64,000 bases of DNA from Rhodospirillaceae bacterium (GTDB lineage Bacteria; Pseudomonadota; Alphaproteobacteria; Azospirillales; Azospirillaceae). This document shows positions 37,014 to 45,393 of the stretch, piece after piece. The notes beneath the pieces were generated by a model. The model was given only the letters and a program-made list of their open reading frames with translations. It ran no database searches and was not told where the DNA came from. The number at the start of each line of letters is the position of its first letter. Position 1 is the first letter of the stretch. A program made the translations under genes and the position numbers. The stretch lies in assembly GCA_029267445.1 (NCBI GenBank), contig JAJUIU010000001.1, positions 1-64,000 of the forward strand, written 5' to 3'.

Positions 37014-37574
37014 TCAGCCCCGGCGCTTGGCGGCCAGCTTCGCCCGGAATGGGGACAGGTTCTCGTCGTGCAGCAGCTTCTCCACACGCCGGGCCTGGGC
37101 TGCGGCCGTTTCGAACTCGCGGGCGAGGCGGCGATAGATCGCTGGCGTGTCCGCCCCCTCCCGGCGCTGCATCGGCTCCCAGTTCGGGTCATAAAGCCGA
37201 TGCTGCATGCCCTGCGCCTTGCGCGCCGCCAGCGCGGCCAAGGGGCCATAGGGTGGCGCCATCCGCTCGAGCTTCCGCGTGTCGCCCTTGAAGCGGCCGG
37301 GAATGCTGAACTCGAGCTTGGGGATGTCGAGCGGCGCGTCCGGGGTGGCGGCCGTCTCCTCGGCGAGCGAAAGTGCCGTCGCGGCCGCCGCCTCCAAGGT
37401 GAGCGCGAGCTGCCGGGCCTCGGCCGTGAGCTGCGCCGTCTCGGCCTCGGACAGTTTCGCGTTTCCCGGCCGCTTGATGCGGAAGCGGAAGCCCATGAAC
37501 AGGCGCGCGATCAGGTACAGGATCGTGATCCCGATGATCAGGTATCCGACGGCGTTGCTCGATGTGAAATCCAT
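37014..37574 (-). CDS. uncharacterised membrane-anchored protein between puuA and puuB
   Basis: Not recognised. 186 residues: an N-terminal membrane helix (about 9-28, VGYLIIGITILYLIARLFMG), then a basic stretch and a long charged, mostly helical cytoplasmic part containing EARQLALTLEAAAATALSL and REFETAAAQARRVEKLLHDE. A Pro-rich segment (APLDIPKLEFSIPG) divides it. It sits 79 bases after the puuA-type gene and 9 before puuB, in one operon, which suggests a link to polyamine use, but there is no functional evidence. Confidence 0.72.
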   Translation of the reverse strand: MDFTSSNAVGYLIIGITILYLIARLFMGFRFRIKRPGNAKLSEAETAQLTAEARQLALTLEAAAATALSLAEETAATPDAPLDIPKLEFSIPGRFKGDTRKLERMAPPYGPLAALAARKAQGMQHRLYDPNWEPMQRREGADTPAIYRRLAREFETAAAQARRVEKLLHDENLSPFRAKLAAKRRG

Positions 37575-37653
37575 GACGGCACCAGGAGCCGGCGCTTTCG
37601 GCCGGGTTCTGCGGAGGGGGGAGCCCCTGATATGGGGCGCGCCGGGGCGGAAA

Positions 37654-39024
37654 TCACGCGGTGCGCAGGTACCACGCGTATTCCAGGGGGGTCACGGCCT
37701 GGGCGAACTTGGCCAGTTCCGCCAGCTTCGTCGTCCGGTAGGTGTCGACGAAGGCGTCGCCCAGCCAGCGGCGCAGCGGGGCCGATCCGTCGAACAGGTC
37801 CAGTGCGGCGTCCCATGTCCGGGGCAGGCGGGGGGCCGCCGCGTCATAGGCGTTGCCCTCGGTCGGCGGGCCCGGATCGATCCGGTTGTCGAGGCCGTGC
37901 AGCAGGCCCGCCAGCAGGGCCGCCACCACGAGGTACGGGTTGGCGTCGGCCCCGGCGATCCGGTATTCGACCCGCCGGCTGTCCGGCGGACCGGCCGGGA
38001 TCCGCAGCGGCGCTGTCCGGTTGTTCACGCCCCAGGCGACGACCGTCGGGGCGTAGCTCCCGGTCTGGAACCGACGCCAGGAATTCGCACCCGGTGCCGC
38101 CAGCGCCATCGCGTCCGGCATGGTCGCGGCAAGCCCGCCGATGGCCCAGCGCAGGGTCTCGCTTCCTTCCGGGTCGTCCGCAGCGAAAACGTTGCGCCCG
38201 GCCTTGTCCAGCAGGCTCATGTGCACGTGGGTGCCGCTGGAGGCCTGGTCGGAATAGGGCTTGGCCATGAAGGTCGCGTCCAGCCCGTGCCGCTGCGCGA
38301 CACCCCGGACCACGCGCTTGAACAGGACGGCGTCGTCCGCCGCCCTTAGCGCGTCGGGAATGTGGGACAGGGTGATCTCGTACTGGCCGGGCCCGTATTC
38401 GGCGATGGCGGTTCCGGCCGGAATCCCCTGGATGCGGCAGGCGGCGGTGATGTCGTCCAGGACCGCCTCGAAATCCTCGAGTTCCGCCAGTCCGTACACC
38501 TGCGTGCGGTCCTGCGGCAGGCCGCTCTTCGGGCTGATCGGCGGGCGCGGCGGCGCATCGGGCGCCCGCCCCGGATCGACAAGGTAGAATTCAAGCTCGA
38601 CCGCGATGACGGGCGTCAGCCCGCGCGACGCCAGCTCCCCGACCAGCCGCTCGACCAGCGACCGGGGCGCATGGGGGAAGGGACCCCCATCGGCACCACG
38701 CATGCTCAGCAGCACCTGCCCAAGGGGGCGCGCCGCCCAGGGGACGGGGACCAGCGTGCCGGACACCGGCCGGCAGAGCTGGTCGGGCACGCCCCGGGCG
38801 ATGCTCATGCCCGTGGCCTCGATCGTCTCCCCGGTGATGTCCACGGCGAAGGTGCATCCGGGAAAGGCGACACCGTCGGTCCAGACCTTGCCCAGCTCGT
38901 CCACCGGCACCCGCTTGCCCCGATAGACGCCGCAGAGGTCCGGCAACAGCACGTCCACCGCCGTCACATCGGGATGACGGCTGCGGAACTCCTGGATCTC
39001 GCTGGCGATCGGATAGCTGCTCAT
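37654..39024 (-). CDS. puuA: glutamine-synthetase-family gamma-glutamylpolyamine synthetase (copy 1)
   Basis: ATP-dependent ligase of the glutamine synthetase fold that likely joins glutamate to putrescine or another polyamine. 456 residues. Beta-grasp N-domain with LLPDLCGVYRGKRVP, then catalytic motifs AVELEFYLVD, EYGPGQYEITLSH, GTHVHMSLLDKAGRN and RIAGADANPYL. No adenylylation Tyr loop of GlnA is evident. It heads the operon with the membrane protein and puuB. The ATG at 39024 is chosen; an earlier in-frame ATG would add 23 atypical residues. Divergent from copy 2, which shares the family but differs enough for another polyamine. Confidence 0.88.
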   Translation of the reverse strand: MSSYPIASEIQEFRSRHPDVTAVDVLLPDLCGVYRGKRVPVDELGKVWTDGVAFPGCTFAVDITGETIEATGMSIARGVPDQLCRPVSGTLVPVPWAARPLGQVLLSMRGADGGPFPHAPRSLVERLVGELASRGLTPVIAVELEFYLVDPGRAPDAPPRPPISPKSGLPQDRTQVYGLAELEDFEAVLDDITAACRIQGIPAGTAIAEYGPGQYEITLSHIPDALRAADDAVLFKRVVRGVAQRHGLDATFMAKPYSDQASSGTHVHMSLLDKAGRNVFAADDPEGSETLRWAIGGLAATMPDAMALAAPGANSWRRFQTGSYAPTVVAWGVNNRTAPLRIPAGPPDSRRVEYRIAGADANPYLVVAALLAGLLHGLDNRIDPGPPTEGNAYDAAAPRLPRTWDAALDLFDGSAPLRRWLGDAFVDTYRTTKLAELAKFAQAVTPLEYAWYLRTA

Positions 39025-39139
39025 GGCGTCACGCGAAGGCTGGAACCGGCGGTTCCCAACGGGCGGGCATCGTCGGCGCGCCGGTGCCGCCAAGTCAAGG
39101 GCGCCTCCGTTTGCGCGTCGATCGGCCGGAGAAGCCCCC

Positions 39140-39170
39140 TTGTCCGCCTCCGGGGTGCTCGGCCTATACT
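39140..39170 (+). promoter_or_regulatory. possible promoter for puuA copy 2
   Basis: TTGTCC (39140-39145), 19-base spacer, TATACT (39165-39170). The -10 is good, the spacer long. It lies in the 227-base gap shared by the divergent puuA-type genes. Confidence 0.4.
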
Positions 39171-39211
39171 CTGTCCGGTAGCAACAGGAAACGGAGGGCC
39201 GCGGGGCGCAG

Positions 39212-39229
39212 CCGGACCGTCGGGTCCGG
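39212..39229. promoter_or_regulatory. dyad ccggacc-gtcg-ggtccgg before puuA copy 2
   Basis: Perfect 7-bp arms with a 4-base centre, in the predicted leader 22 bases before the ATG. It may be an operator or a leader hairpin near the ribosome site. Confidence 0.4.
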
Positions 39230-39251
39230 ATCGCTTGGTCGTGGCGTTTTC

Positions 39252-40595
39252 ATGACGTCATTGGAAGAATTCATCCGCTCCCGGCACATCACCGAGGTGG
39301 AGTGTCTCGTCCCGGACATGTCGGGTATCGCCCGCGGCAAGATCCTGCCGGCCGAAAAGTTTCTGCGCATCCTGCGCGACCGGGGGCTCCGCCTGCCCGA
39401 GTCCATCTTCGTCCAGACCGTCACCGGCGATTTCCCCGACGACGAGGATGTGACGGCCCCTGAGAATTATGACGTCTACATGATCCCCGATCCGGGGACC
39501 GTCCGCAGCGTGCCCTGGTACCAGGAGGCGACGGCGCAGGTGATCTGCGACTGCCTCTACGCCGACGGCTCGCCGGTCGACATCTCCCCGCGCTACGTGC
39601 TGAAGCGCATCCTGTCGCTCTACGAGGAGCGCGGCTGGAAGCCCCTGGTGGCGCCGGAACTGGAGTTCTTCCTCGTCGCCATCAACAAGGACCCCGACTA
39701 TCCGCTCGTGCCGCCGATCGGGCGGTCGGGCCGCCAGGAGAGCGGCCGGCAGGCCTACGGCATCGACGCGGTGAACGAGTTCGATCCGATCTTCGAGGAC
39801 GTGTACGATTTCTGCGAGAAGCAGGAGATCGACGTCGACACCATGAGCCACGAGGCCGGTGCCGCGCAGATCGAGATCAACTTCAACCATGGCGAGGCGC
39901 TGGAGCTCGCCGACCAGGTCTTCCTGTTCAAACGCACGGTGCGCGAGGCCGCCATCCGGCATCAGGTCTACGCCACCTTCATGGCGAAGCCGATGCAGAA
40001 CGAGCCCGGCAGCGCCATGCATGTCCACCAGTCGCTGGTGGACATGCAGACCGGCAAGAACCTGTTCGGCGCCGATGACGGTTCGGACACGCCGCTGTTC
40101 CTCAGCTTCATCGCCGGGCTGCAGAAGTATCTTCCCTACGCCATGCCCCTGCTGGCGCCCAACGTGAACAGCTACCGGCGCCTCGTGCAGGGGTCGGACG
40201 CGCCGATCAACGTCCATTGGGGCCGGGACAACCGCACAACGGGCTTCCGGGTGCCCGTCAGCCCGCCGGAGGCCCGGCGGGTGGAGAACCGCGTGGCGGG
40301 TGCCGACGCCAATCCCTATCTTGCCATCGCCGCCAGCCTCGCCTGCGGTTACCTCGGCATGGTGCAGGAGCTGGAGCCCTCCGATCCGGTCAAGGGCAGC
40401 GCCCACCGGCTCGCCTTCACCTTGCCGCGCCATCAGGCCGACGCGCTGGCGAAATTCAACGCCTGCAAGCCCCTCAAGGAGGTTCTCGGCGACCGATTCG
40501 TCTCCGCCGTCAGCCATGTGAAGCAGGCGGAGTATGAGGCGTATCAGCGCGTGATCAGCAGCTGGGAACGGGAAAATCTGCTGCTGAACGTCTGA
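39252..40595 (+). CDS. puuA: glutamine-synthetase-family gamma-glutamylputrescine synthetase (copy 2)
   Basis: 447 residues, glutamine synthetase fold, closer in look to E. coli PuuA than copy 1: it starts MTSLEEFIRSRHITEVECLV, with PDMSGIARGKILP, the catalytic APELEFFLVA, SHEAGAAQIEINFNHG, AMHVHQSLVD, the ATP/phosphate site HWGRDNRTTGFR and RVAGADANPYLAIA. It would glutamylate putrescine as the first step of the Puu route. The ATG at 39252 is fixed by this conserved N-terminus. Monocistronic. Two divergent paralogs in one locus suggest different polyamine preferences. Confidence 0.9.
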   Translation: MTSLEEFIRSRHITEVECLVPDMSGIARGKILPAEKFLRILRDRGLRLPESIFVQTVTGDFPDDEDVTAPENYDVYMIPDPGTVRSVPWYQEATAQVICDCLYADGSPVDISPRYVLKRILSLYEERGWKPLVAPELEFFLVAINKDPDYPLVPPIGRSGRQESGRQAYGIDAVNEFDPIFEDVYDFCEKQEIDVDTMSHEAGAAQIEINFNHGEALELADQVFLFKRTVREAAIRHQVYATFMAKPMQNEPGSAMHVHQSLVDMQTGKNLFGADDGSDTPLFLSFIAGLQKYLPYAMPLLAPNVNSYRRLVQGSDAPINVHWGRDNRTTGFRVPVSPPEARRVENRVAGADANPYLAIAASLACGYLGMVQELEPSDPVKGSAHRLAFTLPRHQADALAKFNACKPLKEVLGDRFVSAVSHVKQAEYEAYQRVISSWERENLLLNV

Positions 40596-40753
40596 TCCGG
40601 CCGGTCCGTCCACGTGAACATGTTTGCAGACAGGGCGGCGAGTCCTTGTCAAGGAAAAAATTTGCAATCAGTGCACGAGTATGCTATCCATCCGATTGGG
40701 TAGGGATCAATGCGCGGCAAAAGTCGTGCATTCGGCACAAAAGGAGGCCGGCG

Positions 40754-41578
40754 ATGGTAAATCCCCTCGGCGCCTTCGACGCGCCAACACTCGGATATGC
40801 GACCGGGCCCCGGCTTGCCGGGGCGCAGGGTGTGCCTGTCATTCCCCAGGCGCCACAGGCGCGTGCGCCACTTCCCGCCGCCCTCCCGCAGATCGACATC
40901 GGTCCGGAGGCCCGTGGCCCTGGCCGTCAGCCCGAAACCGTGGTCCAGCTTCCGGGCGGTTCCCGGCCGGGTAACCCGTCCGAGGACAATGCCGCCGCCG
41001 ATCCGGCCGAACGGCGGGCCCGCGCGCCTGAGGATCGGGTCGACACGGCCGAAAGCGAGGCCCGCGTCCGGCAGGAGGCGCTGGCGAAGCTGCAGGCCTA
41101 TCAGGCCGAGCGGGCGCGACGCACGGCGACGGCCGAGTCCGACTATCGCCGCGCCATCGAGGCGCTGCGCCAGGACATCATGTTCTTCGGGAGCCTCAGC
41201 CCCGTCGAGCGGGCGTTGCCGGAGGTTGCCCGGGCGCTCCAGTCGGCCGAGGTACTCCTGCCCCTGCGGGAACTCTCCGGCGTCCCGGTGGAGGATCCCG
41301 ATCCGCGCGCCCCGTTCGTCCGGCTCGCGGGCCGTTTCCTGGAGATTCTGGACGAAGGCGACCTCCCGGAACCCGTCGGCGTCGCCGCCGAGGTGCGCGG
41401 CGCCGTGACGGAGGAGGTCTGGCGGGTGCTGGGCATCGCGCGTCGGGAGCCGGCCTTCGCCGGCGTCTTCTCGCCGGAGTCCGAGTCCCTGATCGACCGC
41501 AAGCTCCGCGAGGCCGAGGCGGCCCGCGACGCGCGCCGCGCCGCGCCGGTGGACAACCGGGTCTCAGTCCTGGCCTGA
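40754..41578 (+). CDS. uncharacterised protein with disordered head and helical body
   Basis: Not recognised. 274 residues. Residues 1-90 are Pro/Ala/Gly-rich and probably disordered (MVNPLGAFDAPTLGYATGPR), 95-150 form a charged coiled-coil-like helix (ARVRQEALAKLQAYQAERAR), and 150-270 look folded and helical (FFGSLSPVERALPEVARAL, FVRLAGRFLEILDEGDLPEP). No signal peptide or membrane segment. A very strong AAGGAGG site 6 bases before the ATG and an AT-rich upstream region suggest good expression. Its build resembles the protein at 5831; homology not shown. It lies inside the polyamine region but nothing ties it to that function. Confidence 0.68.
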   Translation: MVNPLGAFDAPTLGYATGPRLAGAQGVPVIPQAPQARAPLPAALPQIDIGPEARGPGRQPETVVQLPGGSRPGNPSEDNAAADPAERRARAPEDRVDTAESEARVRQEALAKLQAYQAERARRTATAESDYRRAIEALRQDIMFFGSLSPVERALPEVARALQSAEVLLPLRELSGVPVEDPDPRAPFVRLAGRFLEILDEGDLPEPVGVAAEVRGAVTEEVWRVLGIARREPAFAGVFSPESESLIDRKLREAEAARDARRAAPVDNRVSVLA

Positions 41579-41601
41579 TCCTTGGGCCTGACCTTCCGGC
41601 C

Positions 41602-42396
41602 CTAATCCTCCGGCCGCCCGGCGCGCCCCGCACCCAGCGAGAACCGCGTGGCGCCGGCCCGGGCTTCACCGCTGTCCAGGACGGCCCGTCCACGGGCGAA
41701 CTCGTTGGCGAGGGCGTCCCGCTCGGGAAAGTCCCACTGCTCGATGGCGGACAGGCGGTCCGAGCGCAGGCAGGTCTGGGGCAGGGCGGCGAGCTGCCGC
41801 GCCAGCGCCTCGGCCGCGCCCCGGGCCTCGCCGGGACGGACCACGCGGTTCACCAGACCGAAGCTTAAGGCCTCCTCCGCGCCGACCGGTCGGCCGGTCA
41901 CGATCATGTCGAGCGCCCGCGACTGCCCGATCAAACGGGGCAGCCGCACGGTTCCCCCATCGATCAGCGGCACGCCCCAGCGCCGGCAGTATACCCCGAA
42001 CACTGCGTCCGACGCCGCCACCCGCAGGTCGCACCAGAGGGCCAGTTCCAGGCCGCCGGCCACGGCATGGCCCTCCACGGCCGCGATGACCGGCTTGGAC
42101 AGGCGAAGCCGCGTCGGTCCCATCGGCGCCGACGCGTCCGGATCGCCGCCCGCACCGGGCGGAACCAGTCGATTGGGTGTTCCGGCGGCGATGGCCTTCA
42201 GGTCGGCGCCTGCGCAGAAGGTGCCGCCGGCACCCCAGAGCACGGCCGCCTTGGCGTCCTCGTCCCCCTCGAACGCCAGGAAGGCGTCCGCCAGCGCCGT
42301 CGCCGTGGCGGCGTCGACGGCGTTGCGCGCCGTCACGCGGTCGATGATGACCGTCGTGACGTCTCCATCCCGTTCGACCCGCACCGGTGCCGTCAT
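41602..42396 (-). CDS. enoyl-CoA hydratase/isomerase family protein
   Basis: Crotonase-fold enzyme acting on acyl-CoA thioesters. 264 residues. The oxyanion-hole segments GGTFCAGADLKAIA and EGHAVAGGLELALWCDLRVA are present, followed by FGVYCRRWGVPLIDGGTVRLPRLIG. In the second catalytic position the sequence has GVPLIDGGT; classic hydratases have a Glu near here (GxxPxxGG), so the exact chemistry is open. The ATG at 42396 has GGGGAGGA upstream. 70 bases downstream of the hydrolase gene on the same strand. Confidence 0.88.
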   Translation of the reverse strand: MTAPVRVERDGDVTTVIIDRVTARNAVDAATATALADAFLAFEGDEDAKAAVLWGAGGTFCAGADLKAIAAGTPNRLVPPGAGGDPDASAPMGPTRLRLSKPVIAAVEGHAVAGGLELALWCDLRVAASDAVFGVYCRRWGVPLIDGGTVRLPRLIGQSRALDMIVTGRPVGAEEALSFGLVNRVVRPGEARGAAEALARQLAALPQTCLRSDRLSAIEQWDFPERDALANEFARGRAVLDSGEARAGATRFSLGAGRAGRPED

Positions 42397-42466
42397 CTCG
42401 GTCCTCCCCTGCGCCGCCGCCCCGGCGAGGCGCAGCATAGCGGGGCGGCGGATCCGGTTGAACGGA

Positions 42467-43504
42467 TCAGGCCACCGCCATCGCCTCCGCCCTGGCGGAT
42501 GTCGTCGCCCTCGGTCCGGCGTCGCCCGCCCGCTCCAGGCGATCGACCGCGTCCACGACGGCGTCCGGTCGGAAATGGTGGACCATGTGTCCCAGCCCCG
42601 GAAACACCAGCAGCTCGGCGTTCGGCAGGTCGTGCGCGAGGCGGACAGACTGCTCCTCGGTGGAGACGATGCGGTCCTCCGCGCCGGCGATGACGACCGT
42701 CGGCACGTCCAGCCGCGTATGGTTCCCCTCCAGCTCCCTGGCGCTGGGCACCATCAGGGTCGAGGCCTCGCCAAGGGTGCGCAGCTGGCGTGGCCTCAGC
42801 GCGAGCGCCAGCGGGAACTCGGCCTTGAACCGCGCGGTGACCGGCTTCGGCGCGAACATCCGGGCGATCATCGCCGGCCCCGCCGCCGATCCCAGGATGG
42901 GATTGATCGTGTGGTTCAGCAGATCGCCGATAAGCGGTGTGGCCTGTGGCGCGAACAGCACCGCGTCGATGCGCGGGCTGGGATAGTAGTAGCCGGAGGC
43001 CAGGACGATTCCCTTCGTCCGGTCCTGGCGCTGGCCCGCCATGGCCAGGGCGACCAGCGTGCCCCAGGAATGGCCGACCAGGATCGGCCGCTCCACGCCC
43101 AGGCGGTCCAGCGCCCGCCAGATCAGGCGGCCCTGTTCGCTCGCTGTCCAGACGCGGTCGCGGGGCCGGCTGCTGTGGCCGAAGCCCGGCCGGTCGAGGA
43201 TGATCACCCGGTGGTGGCGGGCGAGGTCGGCCGCGATCCCGCTGATCTGCCAGTCGGCGATCATGGCGCCGTTGCCGTGCAGCAGGACCACCGGCGGCGC
43301 TGATCGGTCACCCAGTTCCAGGATGTGCAGCCTTACCCCATCGACCCGGAGCATGCGTCCCGTCGGCGGGTGGCGCCGTTCCGCGACCTTGGTGAAGGCG
43401 CCGACGGCTCCCGCCAGCACGCCGAGCCCGATCGCCGCCATGCCGGCCTTCCGCAGCGGCCCATGGCGTTGTGAACGGGGTACAAGGTTCGGGGCGGTGC
43501 GCAT
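42467..43504 (-). CDS. alpha/beta-hydrolase, membrane-anchored
   Basis: 345 residues with an N-terminal hydrophobic segment (about 20-42, AGMAAIGLGVLAGAVGAF), so membrane-anchored or exported. Alpha/beta-hydrolase fold: VVLLHGNGAMIADWQ (oxyanion), ILDRPGFGHSSRP, nucleophile elbow LVGHSWGTLVAL, acid in VVIAGAEDRIV and His in FPGLGHMVHHF. The sequence resembles haloalkane-dehalogenase/epoxide-hydrolase-like esterases; substrate unknown. The ATG at 43504 has GGAGA upstream. Confidence 0.87.
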   Translation of the reverse strand: MRTAPNLVPRSQRHGPLRKAGMAAIGLGVLAGAVGAFTKVAERRHPPTGRMLRVDGVRLHILELGDRSAPPVVLLHGNGAMIADWQISGIAADLARHHRVIILDRPGFGHSSRPRDRVWTASEQGRLIWRALDRLGVERPILVGHSWGTLVALAMAGQRQDRTKGIVLASGYYYPSPRIDAVLFAPQATPLIGDLLNHTINPILGSAAGPAMIARMFAPKPVTARFKAEFPLALALRPRQLRTLGEASTLMVPSARELEGNHTRLDVPTVVIAGAEDRIVSTEEQSVRLAHDLPNAELLVFPGLGHMVHHFRPDAVVDAVDRLERAGDAGPRATTSARAEAMAVA

Positions 43505-43810
43505 GGGTGTCTCCTGTCTCGCGGACGCGTCGCGCCGGCGGGCTGCGCCGCGGAGCGTTCGGATGGGGGCGGCTTGTTCGGGTCGGCACCTCAACTGTCG
43601 CGGCCGGATGTGGTTCCTGACGCGCAAGCGGGGATGCCATCCCCGCGCGACCTCGTCTATGATGGGCCATCCACCGCATGGGCCGACGGCCATGGATTAT
43701 CTCGGCAGGACGCGAAAGGACGAGCTGCTGCTGCTCTGCGCCCGGATCGGCTTCAACCCGCCGGTCTGAGTGCGTGCGCGCGCCTTCGTACGCCTTTCCG
43801 ACCATGACCG
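43505..43810. other. divergent intergenic region with 19-bp dyad and TATGAT box
   Basis: No clear gene. It holds a near-perfect dyad gcggggatg-c-catccccgc at 43628-43646, and TATGAT at 43658-43663, so the dyad covers the -35 position of a possible spuC promoter. A 25-codon frame (43692-43769) lies in the predicted leader but has no good ribosome site. Confidence 0.45.
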
Positions 43811-45199
43811 ATGGATCCCACGATGACCCTGAGCAACTCCGCCGAGCGCCTCAAGGCGCTGGACAGCCGGCACCACCTGCACCCCTTCACCGATTTCAAG
43901 GCGCTGGCCGAGGCCGGCGGCCCCCGCGTCATCACGCGGGGGGAGGGCGCCTGGATCGAAGACGCCGACGGCCGCCGCATCCTGGACGCCATGGCCGGCC
44001 TCTGGTGCGTCAATGTCGGCTACGGCCGGGAGGAGCTGGCGCGGGCCGCCTACGACCAGCTCCGCGAGCTCAGCTTCTATCACGGCTTCTTCAAGACGAC
44101 GACGGCACCCGCCGTCGAACTGGCCGCGAAGCTCGCCACGCTGACGCCGCCGGGCCTGTCGCGCGCGTTCTTCGCCAATTCTGGGTCTGAGGCGAACGAC
44201 ACCATCGTCCGGATGGTCCGGCACTATTGGAACCTGAAGGGCAAGCCCAGGAAGAAGGCTTTCGTCAGCCGCGAGTACGGCTATCACGGCACGACCATGG
44301 CCAGCATCTCGCTGGGCGGGATGGACGCCATGCATGGCCAGGGCGATCTGCCGATGCCCGGCTTCCATCACGTCATGCCGCCCTACGGGTTCGAGTACGG
44401 TGCCGGCATGGACGCGGAAGGCTTCGGCCGGTTGGCGGCCCGCGCGGTGGAGGAGAAGATCCTGGCGCTTGGGCCCGAGAACGTCGCCGCCTTCATCGGT
44501 GAGCCCGTGCAGGGTGCGGGTGGCGTGATCATACCGCCGGACAGCTACTGGCCGGAGATCCAGCGCATCTGCCGGGAGCACGACATCCTGCTGATCGCCG
44601 ACGAGGTGATCTGCGGCTTCGGCCGGCTGGGCCATTGGTTCGGCTGTCAGCGCTATGGGATCGAGCCGGATTTCATGACGCTCGCCAAGGGCATCACCTC
44701 GGGCTACCTGCCCCTGTCCGCTGTCATGGTGGGCGACCGTGTGGCCGAGACCCTGATCGAGGAGGGGGGCGAGTTCTACCACGGCTTCACCTATTCCGGT
44801 CATCCGGTCCCCTGCGCCGTGGGCCTCGCCAACATCGCCCTGATCGAGCGGGAGGGGCTGGTCGAGCGTGTGCGGGAGGATATCGGGCCCTATCTGCGGT
44901 CGAAGCTGGAGGAGGCCCTGGCCGGCCACCCCATCGTCGGCGAGATCAGGACCGAGGGGCTGATCGGCGCCATCGAGATCGTCAAGGATCGCCGGACGCG
45001 TGAGCGGTTCCCCGGCAAGGGCAAGGTCGGGCTGATGGCCCGCGACCACTGCTTCGCCAACGACCTGATCATGCGCGGCGTGCGCGACACGCTCGTCTTC
45101 GCGCCGCCGTTGACCCTGACCCACGCTGAAGCTGACCGGATGGCGGTTCTGGCGAAGCGCGCGCTGGACCTGACGGCCCGGGATCTCGGCGTCGCCTGA
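43811..45199 (+). CDS. putrescine:pyruvate-type class III aminotransferase
   Basis: SpuC-like PLP enzyme moving an amino group from putrescine (or a related diamine) to pyruvate, giving 4-aminobutyraldehyde. 462 residues. It shows HLHPFTDFKAL, AMAGLWCVNVGYGREEL, FFANSGSEANDTIVRM, DEVICGFGRLGHWFGCQ and the PLP lysine in LAKGITSGYLPLSAVM, plus ARDHCFANDLIMRGVRDT near the end, all typical of this group. Start at ATG 43811 or 43823; neither has a strong ribosome site. Immediately upstream of potFGHI in the same direction, which supports a polyamine substrate; the aldehyde would go to the dehydrogenase at 53485. Confidence 0.88.
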   Translation: MDPTMTLSNSAERLKALDSRHHLHPFTDFKALAEAGGPRVITRGEGAWIEDADGRRILDAMAGLWCVNVGYGREELARAAYDQLRELSFYHGFFKTTTAPAVELAAKLATLTPPGLSRAFFANSGSEANDTIVRMVRHYWNLKGKPRKKAFVSREYGYHGTTMASISLGGMDAMHGQGDLPMPGFHHVMPPYGFEYGAGMDAEGFGRLAARAVEEKILALGPENVAAFIGEPVQGAGGVIIPPDSYWPEIQRICREHDILLIADEVICGFGRLGHWFGCQRYGIEPDFMTLAKGITSGYLPLSAVMVGDRVAETLIEEGGEFYHGFTYSGHPVPCAVGLANIALIEREGLVERVREDIGPYLRSKLEEALAGHPIVGEIRTEGLIGAIEIVKDRRTRERFPGKGKVGLMARDHCFANDLIMRGVRDTLVFAPPLTLTHAEADRMAVLAKRALDLTARDLGVA

Positions 45200-45247
45200 G
45201 CCGTGGCCGCGAAGGATGGCCTTTCCGGTGGGACGGGCCTCTTTCGT

Positions 45248-45276
45248 TTGACATTGCCGACGCGCGAAGGTGCAAT
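45248..45276 (+). promoter_or_regulatory. sigma-70-type promoter for potFGHI
   Basis: TTGACA (45248-45253), 17-base spacer, TGCAAT (45271-45276), in the 194-base gap before potF; predicted leader about 110 bases. Confidence 0.5.
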
Positions 45277-45283
45277 GCAACAC

Positions 45284-45303
45284 GTCCGGAGCCCAATCCG
45301 GAC
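45284..45303. promoter_or_regulatory. dyad gtccgga-n6-tccggac at the potF transcript start
   Basis: Perfect 7-bp arms around gcccaa, placed at about +1 to +20 of the predicted transcript. This is a classic repressor-operator position; it could equally be a leader hairpin. Confidence 0.45.
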
Positions 45304-45393
45304 ATCGGCGCGCCACAGTCCGATGCGACTGCTCTTTTCGGCGCGGCCGGTGCCAAGCGACAACCGGTCTTCACCATCCCTCGGGGGACGTCG

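Noticed and set aside
43692-43769. 25-codon frame before the spuC-type gene as a leader peptide
   Set aside because: No convincing ribosome site and no attenuator-like hairpin pair; kept only as a remark under the intergenic region.
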